Origin: Trileptium ribeirensis
Lineage: Eukaryota > Nematoda > Enoplea > Enoplida > Thoracostomopsidae
NCBI GenBank assembly: GCA_030248225.1
Contig: JASANE010029238.1
Coordinates: 1 to 64,000 of the forward strand
Direction of reading: 5' to 3'
Length of the DNA stretch: 64,000 bases
The notes below the pieces were generated by a model. The model did not search any database, was not told the origin of the DNA, and saw only the letters and a program-made list of their open reading frames with translations. Both the position numbers and the translations under genes were made by a program. This document shows, one piece after another, positions 45,335 to 58,840 of this stretch. Positions within the stretch are counted from its first letter, which is position 1. Each line of letters starts with the position of its first letter.

Positions 45335-46254
45335 TTAATTAAAAATTAGCCTATCGATTAACTAATAATATGCTGCACGCCACAGGTCTGCAATAAAATA
45401 TCATGATTTAAGTTTGCAAATACGCCAGTGAAGCGTAAAGTACAATAGTCTGGAAAAACATGTCGAGGGCTATAGAAGCGATGAAATCAAGCGATACAAA
45501 GTGTCATTTGTGCGTATATATGAACTGGTAAGCGTTGTTGTAGTTTATCAAGTTTATCTGTTGATTTATCAAGTTAACACAGGAAAACACGTTATAAGGA
45601 ATCATAGTATAAAAAGTGTGAACAAGTCGAAAAGCATAAATTGACGGTGGACACTTGGAGTATGGAAAAAGCCAGAAAGGAATCATATTCGGCAAATGGA
45701 TAGCAACGTTTAAAACAAAAGTTTCATGAATCAAAACAGTTTCTGTTGAGATGTATGTTACAAAAATAATGTCCAAAGAGGTGACCAGTGTTGTGTTGCA
45801 TTTATCTAACTTCTTTCTACAGGTACTATTAAGCCTGGACTTACAGTTATGGCTGTTGATATATAAATTTTGTAAAAAGGGCTTGTTGGATCGCTATCTG
45901 TTGTTACGGAAAAAGTGCAAATTTTATTTGGTTTTGCGCTAAACAAAAATTCAGCAAAATCAAATAAAAATCGAACAGAAATTAAGGGTTTTGCAATCTT
46001 GCAGAAAATGATTCGCTAACTCATAGCTGATTTTCGTTCCGTTTAGCTAATCACATAATACTGTGCACATACAGCCCGATTCAGCGATAGAAAAAACGGA
46101 TTGTGAATCGAGCGTTGATTATAGCCCAATGATGATGAATGGTTTGAATCGATTTATGATTTATATAATATCCTATTGCAATTTTTGATTGACTTTAACT
46201 ATATGAAATTTTTAATGTTAACCTGATAATTTATTTTAATCGTTAAGAAATTTA

Positions 46255-47285
46255 TGTTTAGTAGCTCTAACAATCAGAGGAGCGTCACCGACACACGCTA
46301 TGCCAAAAAGCTGCTTGAACTGTCGATTACTCCGAAAATGTCGCCAAGAGAAAAGAACGAGGGTGCAGTGTCCGTATTTTTCCTGAAAAATACAAAGCCC
46401 TTGCCGAATTAGTTAGTCAAGCAAACGATTTTGGAGTTTATTAACGACTGAACGTTTCCGACAATTTCCGTCTCTCTCGCTCTGGAGACAGGCAAAGCCG
46501 GAGAGGTTCAATTCTGATATCGAAATGGCGGGTATGGATTGGTGGCACCGTTCCAAGAAACGCAATGATTTGGCTGTATGGAAGCCTCCAAAATCTATCG
46601 GCCGGTAGGGTGTTTTCTGTTAATAGGACCAGCGTTGTCTACTTCCTTCGAAAATATCGCTTAATTTTGGAACAGTTCAACCTACCTGATAAACAGTAAC
46701 AAAATATTTAACATGGTTGAAATCGGCTTACAAAATCATAGTAGACTTAACAAAGTCATATGTCGTAAGCGTGCCAAAGCAGTAATTCGTTAGTTTCAGG
46801 TGAACATGGCCACACCATAGCAATTGTTGGTTGCGCCAACGTTCAGGTTGCAGACGCACTTTCTAACGGGACACTGATTTTCTATACAGAGTCAGAATAC
46901 AGATACAGCAAGTTTGCAAAAATGGATCCGGCATTTTTGGTGAACATAAAACAAGATGACCAATTTTTTATGCTTCTTGTAGATGGCGTCGTTCTAACTT
47001 GGGCGGGCCGGTGCTTAACGAGGCGTTTGAACAATGTGAAATTCTGCGTCTCCACCACATACCATTCGTGAGTTTACAGCCATTAATCAATCTTCACTCG
47101 TGAATTTAAACTCACTTATCGGAACAAATTCAACAGTTATTTCAGGAATAACTTTGTGCAACTTTCACGAATGAAACATTCGGAGGTGTACTTTGTAGAA
47201 CCTGGGAGCGTTCAGCGAAATCTGACTATGTTAATGCTGAATTTCGAAAAATTGCCTTTCTTCCGCTCAATAAAGTGCAGTAGGT
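46255..47285 (+). pseudogene. Decayed Tigger/pogo-like (DDE_1) transposase, left arm
   Basis: Broken reading frames contain fragments of a DDE_1 transposase of the Tigger/pogo/jerky group. From about 46520, AGMDWWHRSKKRNDLAVWKP matches the CENP-B-type DNA-binding region typical of these proteins. From about 46950 there is an MLLVDG motif with the second catalytic Asp context, then an NNVKLLRLPPHT-like segment (seen more clearly in the mirror copy). From about 47085 comes a QPL-type segment followed by REFKLTYRNKV-like sequence. Frameshifts and stops make it non-functional. I could not identify its terminal inverted repeats. Confidence 0.75.
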
Positions 47286-49235
47286 GGTAGCAAGTTTATC
47301 TGATGCACTTTTCAAACCATTGAGAAAGAAAATCACCGAGGACCAGTAGTTCCAACAAACCTACGAATCCAACAGCTTGTGTAACTGACCGTGGATGAGG
47401 TGAAATTTAGTCCACCCTTTGATACAGGTGTCGATCGGATTGTCACCGACTCGGACAGGACCGAATTTGCAGTTCTGCAGCCGGCTCAATCGTTCGATTC
47501 TACACATAGCACTGAGTTTGACTCAGTGTATCAATACGACAGAAATTACCAATGCTTTGTTTTGTAAGGAATATCCAGTAATTTAAACATACCACGAAAA
47601 ATCAGCTTAGAAAGCACACAACCTATTTCGAAGCGGACATCACTAGCCTGAAAATATTCAAAAGGTTCGCATTGCTACACTTAAGCTAGCGGCGGCTTCA
47701 CCTTCGCCTTCAACCTCACACAGAGCCAACTGGTCCCACGCCGGTCTTGGAGCGCAACAACGGGACTCTGACTGGGTCTGTGTTGTTTGCAAAAAAGTGC
47801 TTTTAAAAAATGCAGCCGCTAAAAAGTGGTGCTATATGGCATGAATTTATTAAATGCGATCAACCGTTCATCTTGACTGTGCTAAAAAAGTTACAAATCG
47901 ATATATATTTTGTTCCTAATAATTGAAAAAGAATCTACACAAGCATATTATATCAGTTAACTGCTTTAAGATGTTTATTTTTTCAAAACTTGTATTGGTT
48001 TTCTATTTTAGTAGTGTGCACCAAGCAAATGTGCAAATGGTTGTCTCAAGGCGATCATCGTTTTAACGTTTTGTTTTTCAGTTTTTAATGTAGTGCAAGT
48101 GCCAAAAGACACGAATACCGTCACGATGCTTTATTATACTGGGAAAAGTGCAGTGTGAAGTTCAATCATTCAATTTTTTTGCCATTTCGATAAAAATATT
48201 ATGTACGGTTTGCGGAGAAACATGCACGGTATGTCTAAGGAATACTTCGAAGTTAATATTTTTTATATTTAGAACTATATTCTTGAACAATTGTATCGTG
48301 TTCAAATTCATGAACTCGTGAAAGTTTAAGTCGGCGGCAACGTTTATACTTTGTAGGGTATAAAATAATGCGGAAATACTTTTTACCACATTTTACCGTG
48401 GTTTAAATAATTTTATTAAAGAAATGGATGTTTATTTGTGTAAAGTCTAGTTTCATTAAAGCACATACATATATGTATGTATATATTATACAAGACTGTT
48501 TGCCCTTTAATACCACACTCTTCTTGTTAGAGCCTATATAACTGTCTTTTGAATATCCTAGTTGGAAAAAATAAGAGTACATAATAAAAATAGTAATAAA
48601 TTTTTCAAAAATGGAAAATGTTATAAAATTCATAGTAAGACTGAGGAGACCATAACATGTGTTTTAAAACGGTGTAATTTCAGACGCAGTGGCTTTATAT
48701 ATTTATTTTGTTAGGGAGGTTCAAAACTATTTGTCCCTTAAACCCATATTCTGCGATTAAAGATATTTTTTTAAAACTTCAATGTTATATATATGTGCAT
48801 TCTTAAAATGCAGCTACAACAATTATTAACACGATGCATATGAAAATAGCACCATTTAGATAAGTAAAATTATAAAGCAAAAGCAGGTTGGCACCAGAAT
48901 CGGTCTGTCATAAAGTAGCAACAAGAGTTGCTTCTAAATACGTGGTTATGTAACTCGCGGACTTTCTAGCAGGTGTCTCCAGGTTCGACGAGTACGCTAA
49001 GCTTAATGAATGCAAGGTACATGTAACAGAACGCACTATACGAATTATATTTTGCACTTTATTCTCTAATATGCGATTTTTCACGCTGATCTATGTATTT
49101 GGGTTCAATCGAGATTACATTCGGACGTTTAAATATAAATTAAACTGTTTTTTGTTAAATTTACCTCGCTTCAAAGCATGTGCAGTTCCTACATCAGCAA
49201 CGAAATATTACATTAAGGACAAACAATGTGCTTTA

Positions 49236-49731
49236 TGCGCGTTCACTGTTATAATATCCCCGCTGTTTGTAGCTTAGTAGTACCCTGTCAGTCGCGACCC
49301 TGGGTGACACCCATACTGTAAATCAATTGCCGATGATGTAACACACACCACTAGCTACTACATTTTCTCGTGACAGTGTCGTACACACCGTTAGCTACCA
49401 ATTTGGCGCGAATTAACCATAACGGACACCGTCTGTAGCTAATACGGTTTATTAGTTTAACTGTCCTGTGTAGTTTTTTTTCTAAATTTATATCTTTATC
49501 TATCCCATATGAACATTGCTGAACTAATTCGGAACACTGTCAATAAAACTACCAGAAGACACGGTGCGCTTGATACTGTAGAGAAGTTGTAATACGCGTA
49601 ACTGGCTACCTTTGAAAAAATTTATTAAAAACAAGAGGGTGTCTAATACACTCTGTTGCCAACAGTGTGCGTGACACTGTTTGGCGTACATAAGTTCCAA
49701 ACGTTGGTGCCATTATACCGTGAACGCCGCA
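49236..49731. mobile_element. Harbinger-like MITE, copy 2 (left palindrome arm)
   Basis: Homologous over its full length to the element at 23776-24272 but in the opposite orientation. Flanked by TTA on both sides (49233-49235 and 49732-49734), which fits the same TWA target rule. The left terminal repeat has lost a base or two, and the internal region differs from copy 1 by scattered substitutions and small indels. Confidence 0.82.
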
Positions 49732-50220
49732 TTAGACAAACTATTTTATATCAGCAAAACAATACATGCATGAATTAGTGCCCGAATTACGCTACATCAG
49801 TATTCGTGCGGCCTCATCGTTTAAAGATCGCTATTTTGAGTATTATTTCAAGCCTGTTTAACATTCCCAAAAAACTTGGGATTTTACACAGCATGTATGT
49901 GCTCTTATTGTATACCGCGTCTTGCGGAACGTATCGCACATCTATTTTGCATTCCATAACATAAACGCCGCATTAAACAAAAGTTTTTATATGAGCAAAA
50001 CAATACATGCATGAATTAGTGCCGAATTACCCTACATCAGTATTCGTCGGCCTCATCGTTTAAAGATCACTATTTTGAAGATGATTTCCACCTGTTTAAC
50101 ATTCCCAAAAAAAGTTTGGATTTTACACAGCATGTATGTGCTCTTATTGTATACCGCGTGTTGTGGAACGTATCGCACATCTATTTTGCATTCCTGAAGT
50201 CAGAAAAATTCCTGGTCACA
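49732..50220. repeat. Duplicated MITE flank with a MITE-end remnant, left arm
   Basis: About 240 bp next to the Harbinger-like MITE (starting ACAAACTATTTTATATCAG) is followed by about 20 bp resembling the MITE terminus (CATAAACGCCGCA at about 49962-49978), and then by a second copy of the same 240 bp. The pattern suggests duplication of MITE plus flank, followed by loss of most of the second MITE. The same arrangement is mirrored in the right arm at about 53955-54440. Confidence 0.75.
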
Positions 50221-51199
50221 ATTCATAACTACCGATTGACTGATTATTCACGATATAGCATTTATAAATCCTGTATGGCACAGGGTGCCCTACTTTCGGC
50301 CCTGCGAAAAGCTCTTATAGTTCAACGACCGCGGCCCTCCAGAGCGGGGGTATGGAGTTAGTAATCAGGGTGCAGTCCGAGCACTCGGGTGTGTCCGAAA
50401 CTCAGGTGGTAACACCCGTTTTCACCTATGAGCATGTATATCTCATTACCGTGCAATATTATTATGTTTCCTACTATTCCCATTATGTTTCTCTCGAGAT
50501 AACAGGCTCAAAATCAAATATAGAATTGCGAATCCGCAGGTATGATTTTTAGGCAAGATCACTTGTTTCACCTACAAAATATCTTATTTAGCTGCAATTA
50601 ATTTAATTAGAACCGGTCGTATTGTGCCAATCCCAATATTATATAAATGCAACAGTCAGCAAGTGACGAGAACGAACATTTATTTGTTTACCCACTGATA
50701 AATATTGCCGTGTTCTACGTTAACCAGTGTAACTTTCACGGGTGGAAATGAAATGCGTGGTTTGCCCTCGGTAAAGGCCTCAGCCTGAGCCTTAGCCTAA
50801 GACAAGGTTCCTGCATTGGCCTTTATACAAAGCCGAAATCTATGTTCAGATGGGAAGAAAGTCAGTTGCCCAAGTAGACCTACTACACTAATTTACTCTT
50901 TTTTCTAACGATACAACGTCCGGCCTAATGGCCGCATTTACCGCCAGCGCGGCAAACCGGTTTCTTTTAAATAAAATTTATAAAGCATACGTGTTGATAG
51001 GAGACGGGAGAGTTTATTTCTTTTTGAGTCTCGCCACTTCCCCCCTTGCCTGGCCGACCTTCCTCCCCCGGGAAGCAGCCTGAACTTTCTAAGGCTCCGC
51101 ACCACTTTCAGGTACGCCTTTGGTACGTATATTGCAAGAAATAGACCAAAAATCCGGTGGAATTGGGCACAATTGGGAAAATATTGGCGAAAGGTATTG

Positions 51200-51345
51200 G
51201 ACATACATGGCGGCAGGGGGGTAGGGGGGCTAACCCCCCCTTAGGTCCGGACCCCCCGAGGCCGAAAAGCCGGGGGGGGGGGGTAACCCGACCCCCGGGG
51301 TTTGGGTGCGCAGCACCCCCCACAAAGGGGGGCTTGGCAGCTCCT
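51200..51345. repeat. G/C-run tract with quadruplex potential, left arm
   Basis: Many runs of four to ten G or C on one strand or the other (GGGGGGTAGGGGGG near 51218, then a G-run near 51272) in an otherwise AT-rich genome. The mirror lies at about 52845-52965. Run lengths differ between arms, as expected for error-prone homopolymers. The surrounding 51.0-51.4 kb belongs to the palindrome. Confidence 0.8.
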
Positions 51346-51917
51346 CGACGATTGTCGAAGTAGGACCTTAATGCAAAATCTTGGGCAAATTGCGCCTGCT
51401 TGTTGCTAAATGTGCATGTACGGCCGCAAATTTATGGAAAACTTTTTTGTTCACGGCGTCATTCCCTGAAGTAAAAATTAATCGAATTATACTTATTTAT
51501 ATACTAACACTAACTAGATATCTAGACATTGAATGTCTGCTATGAATGGTCCACGGTGGATTAACCACGAACTCAGCAATTTGTTGTAAAGAGAAACTGC
51601 CAGCTGCGGGTAAACAGAAACTTTACATTTTACACAATTCTCAGAATTATAAATGCTCAGAATGCAAGCTACACTTCTCCGAATCGGAAACCCCGAAGGG
51701 GGGTCCGGACCCCAAAACCTCCCGCCTCAACCAGTTTTGAGGCCGGACGCCAGTGCAGAAACTGAACTCGTAGGCGAAAAATATGGCTGCTAGGACCAAA
51801 GAAAAGGTCCTCACGACTAACCCCCCTAGGAAAATTTGGCCGGCCAGGGGGGTTACCCCCCTGGGATGGCCGAGACCCCGCCCTCCCCGTGGGGTGCCTC
51901 TACCCCCCTGGCATGAC

Positions 51918-52315
51918 CGAGGGCCGCCATGTATGGCATTGGATTATTTTAAAAAAAAATTCGGAAATATGACTTCCAAAAAATTTCAAAAATATATTCC
52001 CCTGATGACCTGCCCCAGGAACACCGTGATCCCCCTGGCCATGACGCTCCGTCCGTCGCACTCGTTATCGCCCCGGTAATTTGTCGCTTCCCCGTGTATA
52101 CTCATGCTGGTATCAACGTGTATGCGCGGGTATTGCGTATGATGGCATTCCGTAATTGCATATAAAGTCACTTTACGCAGGTCTTTCACAATTTGTTATT
52201 ATAAGGGCTAAACTGACAACTACTATACCTTCACAGTAATCTCTAAAGTATTGCGGCTATGGTGTCGCGACAATTCGGGCGCGGTCGCGTGAGGGAAATT
52301 TTTGGATTTTTCCGC
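51918..52315. other. Unpaired spacer (loop) at the palindrome centre
   Basis: About 400 bp with no reverse-complement partner between the arms. The left side is AT-rich with an A-run near 51950; the right side, around 52262-52315, is GC-rich. I see no gene or recognisable element in it. A spacer of this size is not what a missed sequencing adapter would leave. Confidence 0.7.
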
Positions 52316-52844
52316 GCCGGGGGGTCGGGCCCCACGGGGAGGCGGGTCTCGTCTCCCAGGGGGGTAAGCCCCCCTGGCCGGCCAAATTTTCCTAGGGGCT
52401 TCGTCCGGGGACCTTTTCTTTGTCCTAGCAGCCATATTTTTCGCCTACGGTTCAGTTTCTCTCGTCCCCTCAAAACTGATCGAGGCGGGGGTTTTGTAAG
52501 TCTGCGCCCCCCTTCGGCCATGGAGTGCTTGCATCTGAGCATTTATAATTTGAGATTTTAAATTAAAGTTTTTTTAACGCAGCTGGCATTTCTCTTTACA
52601 AATTGCTGAGTTCGTGGTTAATCCACCGTGGACACATAGCAGACATTCAATGTCTAAATATCTAGTTAGTGTTAGTATATAAATAAGTATAATTCGATTA
52701 ATTTTTACTTCAGGGAATGACGCCGTGAACAAAAAAGTTTTCATAATTTCTGCCGTACATGCACATTTAGCAACAAGCAGGCGCAATTTGCCCAAGATTT
52801 TGCATTAAGGTCCTACTTCGACAATCGTCGAGGAGCTGCCAAGC

Positions 52845-52965
52845 CCCCCTTTGTGGGGGGTGCTGCGCACCCAAACCCCGGGGGTCGGGTTACCCCCCCC
52901 CCCCCGGCTTTTGGGCCGCGGGGGGTCCGACCTAGGGGGGGCTCACCCCCACCCCCCTGCCGCCA
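52845..52965. repeat. G/C-run tract with quadruplex potential, right arm
   Basis: Mirror of 51200-51345, including a C-run of about 13 at 52893-52905. Confidence 0.8.
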
Positions 52966-53954
52966 TGTATGTCCAATACCTTTCCCCAATTTCCCAATTG
53001 TGCCCAAGTCCACCGGATTTTTGGTCTATTTCTTGCAATATACGTACCAAAGGCGTACCTGAAAGTGGTGCGGAGCCTTAGAAAGTTCAGGCTGCTTCCC
53101 GGGGGAGGAAGGTCGGCCAGGCAAGGGGGGAAGTGGCGAGACTCAAAAAGAAATAAACTCTCCCGTCTCCTATCAACACGTATGCTTTATAAATTTTATT
53201 TAAAAGAAACCGGTTTGCCGCGCTGGCGGTAAATGCGGCCATTAGGCCGGACGTTGTATCGTTAGAAAAAAGAGTAAATTAGTGTAGTAGGTCTACTTGG
53301 GCAACTGACTTTCTTCCCATCTGAACATAGATTTCGGCTTTGTATAAAGGCCAATGCAGGAACCTTGTCTTAGGCTAAGGCTCAGGCTGAGGCCTTTACC
53401 GAGGGCAAACCACGCATTTCATTTCCACCCGTGAAAGTTACACTGGTTAACGTAGAACACGGCAATATTTATCAGTGGGTAAACAAATAAATGTTCGTTC
53501 TCGTCACTTGCTGACTGTTGCATTTATATAATATTGGGATTGGCACAATACGACCGGTTCTAATTAAATTAATTGCAGCTAAATAAGATATTTTGTAGGT
53601 GAAACAAGTGATCTTGCCTAAAAATCATACCTGCGGATTCGCAATTCTATATTTGATTTTGAGCCTGTTATCTCGAGAGAAACATAATGGGAATAGTAGG
53701 AAACATAATAATATTGCACGGTAATGAGATATACATGCTCATAGGTGAAAACGGGTGTTACCACCTGAGTTTCGGACACACCCGAGTGCTCGGACTGCAC
53801 CCTGATTACTAACTCCATACCCCCGCTCTGGAGGGCCGCGGTCGTTGAACTATAAGAGCTTTTCGCAGGGCCGAAAGTAGGGCACCCTGTGCCATACAGG
53901 ATTTATAAATGCTATATCGTGAATAATCAGTCAATCGGTAGTTATGAATTGTGA

Positions 53955-54440
53955 CCAGGAATTTTTCTGACTTCAGGAATGCAAAATAGATGTGCGATAC
54001 GTTCCACAACACGCGGTATACAATAAGAGCACATACATGCTGTGTAAAATCCAAACTTTTTTGGGAATGTTAAACAGGCTGGAAATCATCTTCAAAATAG
54101 TGATCTTTAAACGATGAGGCCGCACGAATACTGATGTAGGGTAATTCGGGCACTAATTCATGCATGTATTGTTTTGCTCATATAAAATACTTTGTTTAAT
54201 GCGGCGTTCACGTTATGGAATGCAAAATAGATGTGCGATACGTTCCGCAAGACGCGGTATACAATAAGAGCACATACATGCTGTGTAAAATCCCAAGTTT
54301 TTTGGGAATGTTAAACAGGCTTGAAATAATACTCAAAATAGCGATCTTTAAACGATGAGGCCGCACGAATACTGATGTAGCGTAATTCGGGCACTAATTC
54401 ATGCATGTATTGTTTTGCTGATATAAAATAGTTTGTCTAA
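53955..54440. repeat. Duplicated MITE flank with a MITE-end remnant, right arm
   Basis: Mirror of the structure at 49732-50220. Two copies of an approximately 240-bp segment are separated by a MITE terminus (AATGCGGCGTTCACGTTAT at about 54200). Its presence in both arms shows that the duplication predates formation of the palindrome, or that the palindrome is an artefact that copied it. Confidence 0.75.
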
Positions 54441-54934
54441 TGCGGCGTTCACGGTATAATGGCACCAACGTTTGGAACTTATGTACGCCAAACAGTGTCA
54501 CGCACACTGTTGGCAACAGAGTGTATTAGACACCCTCTTGTTTTTAATAAATTTTTTCAAAGGTAGCCAGTTACGCGTATTACAACTTCTCTACAGTATC
54601 AAGCGCACCGTGTCTTCTGGTAGTTTTATTGACAGTGTTCCGAATTAGTTCAGCAATGTTCATATGGGATAGATAAAGATATAAATTTAGAAAAAAAACT
54701 ACACAGGACAGTTAAACTAATAAACCGTATTAGCTACAGACGGTGTCCGTTATGGTTAATTCGCGCCAAATTGGTAGCTAACGGTGTGTACGACACCGTC
54801 ACGAGAAAATGTAGTAGCTAGTGGTGTGTGTTACACCATCGGCAATTGATTTACAGTATGGGTGTCACCCAGGGTCGCGACTACAGGGTACTACTAAGCT
54901 ACAAACAGCGGGGATATTATAACGTGAACGCGCA
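54441..54934. mobile_element. Harbinger-like MITE, copy 3 (right palindrome arm)
   Basis: Mirror copy of the element at 49236-49731 and in the same orientation as the intron copy. Flanked by TAA (54438-54440 and 54935-54937). The right end reads GAACGCGCA, one base short of the left end, as in the mirror copy. It belongs to the palindrome and so was duplicated with the arm, not inserted separately. Confidence 0.82.
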
Positions 54935-56879
54935 TAAAGCACATTGTTTGTCCTTAATTGTAATATTTCGTTGCTATCCTCAGGCTGCACCTGCTTCGTA
55001 AGCGAGGCAAATTCGAACAAAAAACAGTTCAATTTATATTTAAACGTCCGCATGATCTCAATTGACCCATACATAATACCAGCGTGGAACAATCGCATAT
55101 TAGAGAATAAAGTGCAAAATATAATTCGTATCGTGTGTTCGTTACATGTACCTTGCATTCATTAAGCTTAGCGTACTCGTCGAACCTGGAGACACCTGCT
55201 AGAAAGTCCGCGAAAATCATGACTCACGTATTTAGAGCAACTCTTGTTGCTACTTTATGACAGACCGATTCTGGTGCCAACCTGCTTTTGCTTTATAATT
55301 TTACTTATCTAAATGGTGCTATTTTCATATGCATCGTGTTAATAAATTGTTGTAGCCTGCATTTTAAGAATGCACCTATATATAGTATACATTGAAGTTT
55401 TAAAAAATATCTTTAATCGCAGAATATGGGTTTAAGGGACAAATAGTTTTGAACCTCCCTAACAAAATAAATATATAAGCCACTGCGTTGAAATTTACAC
55501 CGTTTTAAAACACATGTTATGGGCTCTCTTCAGTCCTACTATCAATTTTATAACATTTTCCATTTTTGAAATTTATTACGATTTCTATTATGTATCTTAT
55601 TTTTTCCAACTAGGTATTCAAAAGACGTTACATAGGGCTCTAACAGACAGAGTGTGGTATTAAGGGGCAAACAGTCTTGTATACTTATACATACATATAT
55701 GTATGTGCTTTAATGAAACTAGACTTTACACAAATAAACATCCATTTCTTTACTAAAATTATTAAACCACGGTAACTGTGGTAAAAAGTATTTCCGCATT
55801 ATTTTATACCCTACAAAGTATAAACGTTGCCGCCGACTTAAACTTTCACGAGTTCATGAATTTGAACACGATACAATTGTTCAAGTATATAGTTCTAAAT
55901 ATAAAAAATATTAACTTCGAAATATTCCTAGACATACCGGTGCATGTTTCTCCTGCAAACCGTACATAATATTTTTATCGAAATGGCAAAAAAATTGTCT
56001 GATTGAACTTCACACTGCACTTTTCGATATAGTAAAAAGCATCTCGTGAGGTATTCGTGTCTTTTGGCACTTGCACTACATTAAAAACTGAAAAACAAAA
56101 CGTTAAAACGATGATCGCCTTGAGACAACCATTTGCACATTTGCTGGTGCACACTACTAAAATAGAAAACCAATACAGTTTTGAAAAAATAAACATCTTA
56201 AAGCAGTTAACTGATATAATATGCTTGTGAGATTCTTTTCAATTATTAGGACAAAATATATATCGATTTGTAACTTTTTTAGCACAGTCAAGATGCAACG
56301 GTTGATCGCATTCACTAAATTCATGCCATATAGCACCATTTTTAGCGGCTGCATTTTCGGAAAAGCACTTTTTTGCAAACAACACAGACCCAGTCAGAGT
56401 CCCGTTGTTGCGCTCCAAGACCGGCGTGGGACCAGTTGGCTCTGTGTGATGTTGAAGGCGAAGGTGAAGCCGCCGCTAGCTTAAGTGTAGCAATGCGAAC
56501 CTTTTGAATATTTTCAGGCTAGTGATGTCCGCTTCGAAATAGGTTGTGTGCTTTCTAAGCTGATTTTTCGTGGTATCTTTAAATACTGGATATTCCTTAC
56601 AAAACAAAGCATTGGTAATTTCTGTCGTATTGATACACTGAGTCAAACTCAGTGCTATGTGTAGAATCGAACGATTGAGCCGGCTGCAGAACTGCAAATT
56701 CGGTCCTGTCCGAGTCGGTGACAATCCGATCGACACCTGTATCAAAGGTGGACTAAATTACACCTCATCCACGGTCAGTCACACAAGCTGTTGGATTCGT
56801 AGGTTTGTTGGAGCTACTATGGTCCTCGGTGATTTCTTCCTCAATGGTCTCGAAAAGTGCATCAGATAAACTCGCCACC

Positions 56880-57925
56880 ACCTACTGCACTTTATTGAGC
56901 GGAAGAAAGGCAATTTTTCGAAATTCAGCATTAACATAGTCAGATTTCGCTGAACGCTCCCAGGTTCTACAACGCACACCTCCGAATGTTTCATTCGTGA
57001 AAGTTGCACCAAAGTTATTCCTGAAATAACTGTGAACTTTGTTCCGATAAGTGAGTTTAAATTCACGAAATGAAGATTGATCTAATGGCTGTAAACTCAC
57101 GAATGGTATGTGGTGGCAGACGCAGCAATTTCACATTGTTTTCAAACGCCTCGTTAAGCACGGGCCCGCCCAAGTTAGAACGACGACCATCTACAAGAAG
57201 CATACAAAATTGGCGGTCATCTTGTTTTATGTTCACCAAAAAATGCCGGATCCATTTTTGCAAACTTGCGTATCTGTATTCCGACTCTGTATATAAAATC
57301 AGTGTCCCGTTAGAAAGTGCGTCTGCAACCCTGCAACGTTGGCGCAACCAACAATTGCTATGGTGTGGCCATGTTCACCTGAAACTAACGAATTACTGCT
57401 TTGGCACGCTTACGACATATGACTTTGTTACAGTCTACTATGATTTGTAAGCCGATTTCAACCATGTTAAATATTTGTTACTGTTTATCAGGTAGGTTGA
57501 ACTGTTCCAAAATTAAGCGATATTTTCGAAGGAAGTAGACAACGCTGGTCCTATTAACAGAAAACACCCTACCGGCCGATAGATTTTGGGGCTTCCATAC
57601 AGCCAAATCATTGCGTTTCTTGGAACGGTGCCACCAATCCATACCCGCCATTTCGATATCAGAATTGAACCTCTCGGCTTTGCCTGTCTCCAGAGCGAGA
57701 GAGTACGCAAATTGTCGGAAACGTTCAGTCGTTAATAAACTCCAAAATCGTTTGCTTGACTAACTAATTCGGCAAGGGCTTTGTATTTTTCAGGAAAAAT
57801 ACAACACTGCACCCTCGTTCTTTTCCTTGGCGACATTTTCGGAGTAATCGACAGTTCAAGCAGCTTTTTGGCATAGCGTGTGCTCATGACGCTCCTCTGA
57901 TTGTTAGAGCTACTAAACATAAATT
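56880..57925 (-). pseudogene. Decayed Tigger/pogo-like (DDE_1) transposase, right arm
   Basis: Mirror copy of 46255-47285, on the minus strand. The frame at 57063-57347 includes MLLVDGRRSNLGGPVLNEAF and then NNVKLLRLPPHT, a good match to the catalytic-core region of DDE_1 transposases. The frame at 56882-57100 begins QPLDQSSFREFKLTYRNKV, which holds the third acidic residue context (QPLD). Frames are offset by indels, so it is inactive. The left and right copies are broken at different single bases. Confidence 0.78.
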
Positions 57926-58840
57926 TGTTACTATTAAAATAAATTATCAGGTTAACATTAAAAATTTCATATAGTTAAAGTCAATCAAAAATTGCAATAG
58001 GATATTATATAAATCATAAATCGATTCAAACCATTCATCATCATTGGGCTATAATCAACGCTCGATTCACAATCCGTTTTTTCTATCGCTGAATCGGGCT
58101 GTATGTGCACAGTATTATGTGATTAGCTAAACGGAACGAAAATCAGCTATGAGTTAGCGAATCATTTTCTGCAAGATTGCAAAACCCTTAATTTCTGTTC
58201 GATTTTTATTTGATTTTGCTGAATTTTTGTTTAGCGCAAAACCAAATAAAATTTGCACTTTTTCCGTAACAACAGATAGCGATCCAACAAGCCCTTTTTA
58301 CAAAACTTATATATCAACAGCCATAACTGTAAGTCCAGGCTTAATAGTACCTGTAGAAAGAAGTTAAGATAAAATGCAACACAACACTGGTCACCTCTTT
58401 GGACATTATTTTTGTAACATACATCTCAACAGAAACTGTTTTGATTCATGAAACTTTTGTTTTAAACGTTGCTATCCATTTGCCGAATATGATTCCTTTC
58501 TGGCTTTTTCCATACTCCAAGTGTCCACCGTCAATTTATGCTTTTCGACTTGTTCACACTTTTTATACTATGATTCCTTATAACGTGTTTTCCTGTGTTA
58601 ACTTGATAAATCAACAGATAAACTTGATAAACTACAACAACGCTTACCAGTTCATATATACGCACAAATGACACTTTGTATCGCTTGATTTCATCGCTTC
58701 TATAGCCCTCGACATGTTTTTCCAGACTATTGTACTTTACGCTTCACTGGCGTATTTGCAAACTTAAATCATGATATTTTATTGCAGACCTGTGGCGTGC
58801 AGCATATTATTAGTTAATCGATAGGCTAATTTTTAATTAA

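Larger units (their letters stand above)
40173..51917 (+). repeat. Giant palindrome, left arm (at least 11.7 kb)
   Basis: This stretch reappears in reverse complement from 64000 back to about 52316. Paired positions sum to about 104173-104175 for most of the length; for example CTGTTGATGCTTTGACTGTG at 40173 pairs with the last bases of the window. The offset shifts by about 60 near the centre because the right arm is shorter there. Arms differ by scattered single-base indels and by clusters of substitutions, for example within 41245-41340. The outer boundary cannot be set, because the matching right arm is cut by the window end. Confidence 0.95.

Noticed and set aside
51108..53081. Gly/Pro/Arg-rich open frames around the palindrome centre
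   Set aside because: They arise from G- and C-runs read in several frames on both strands and carry no real protein signal.
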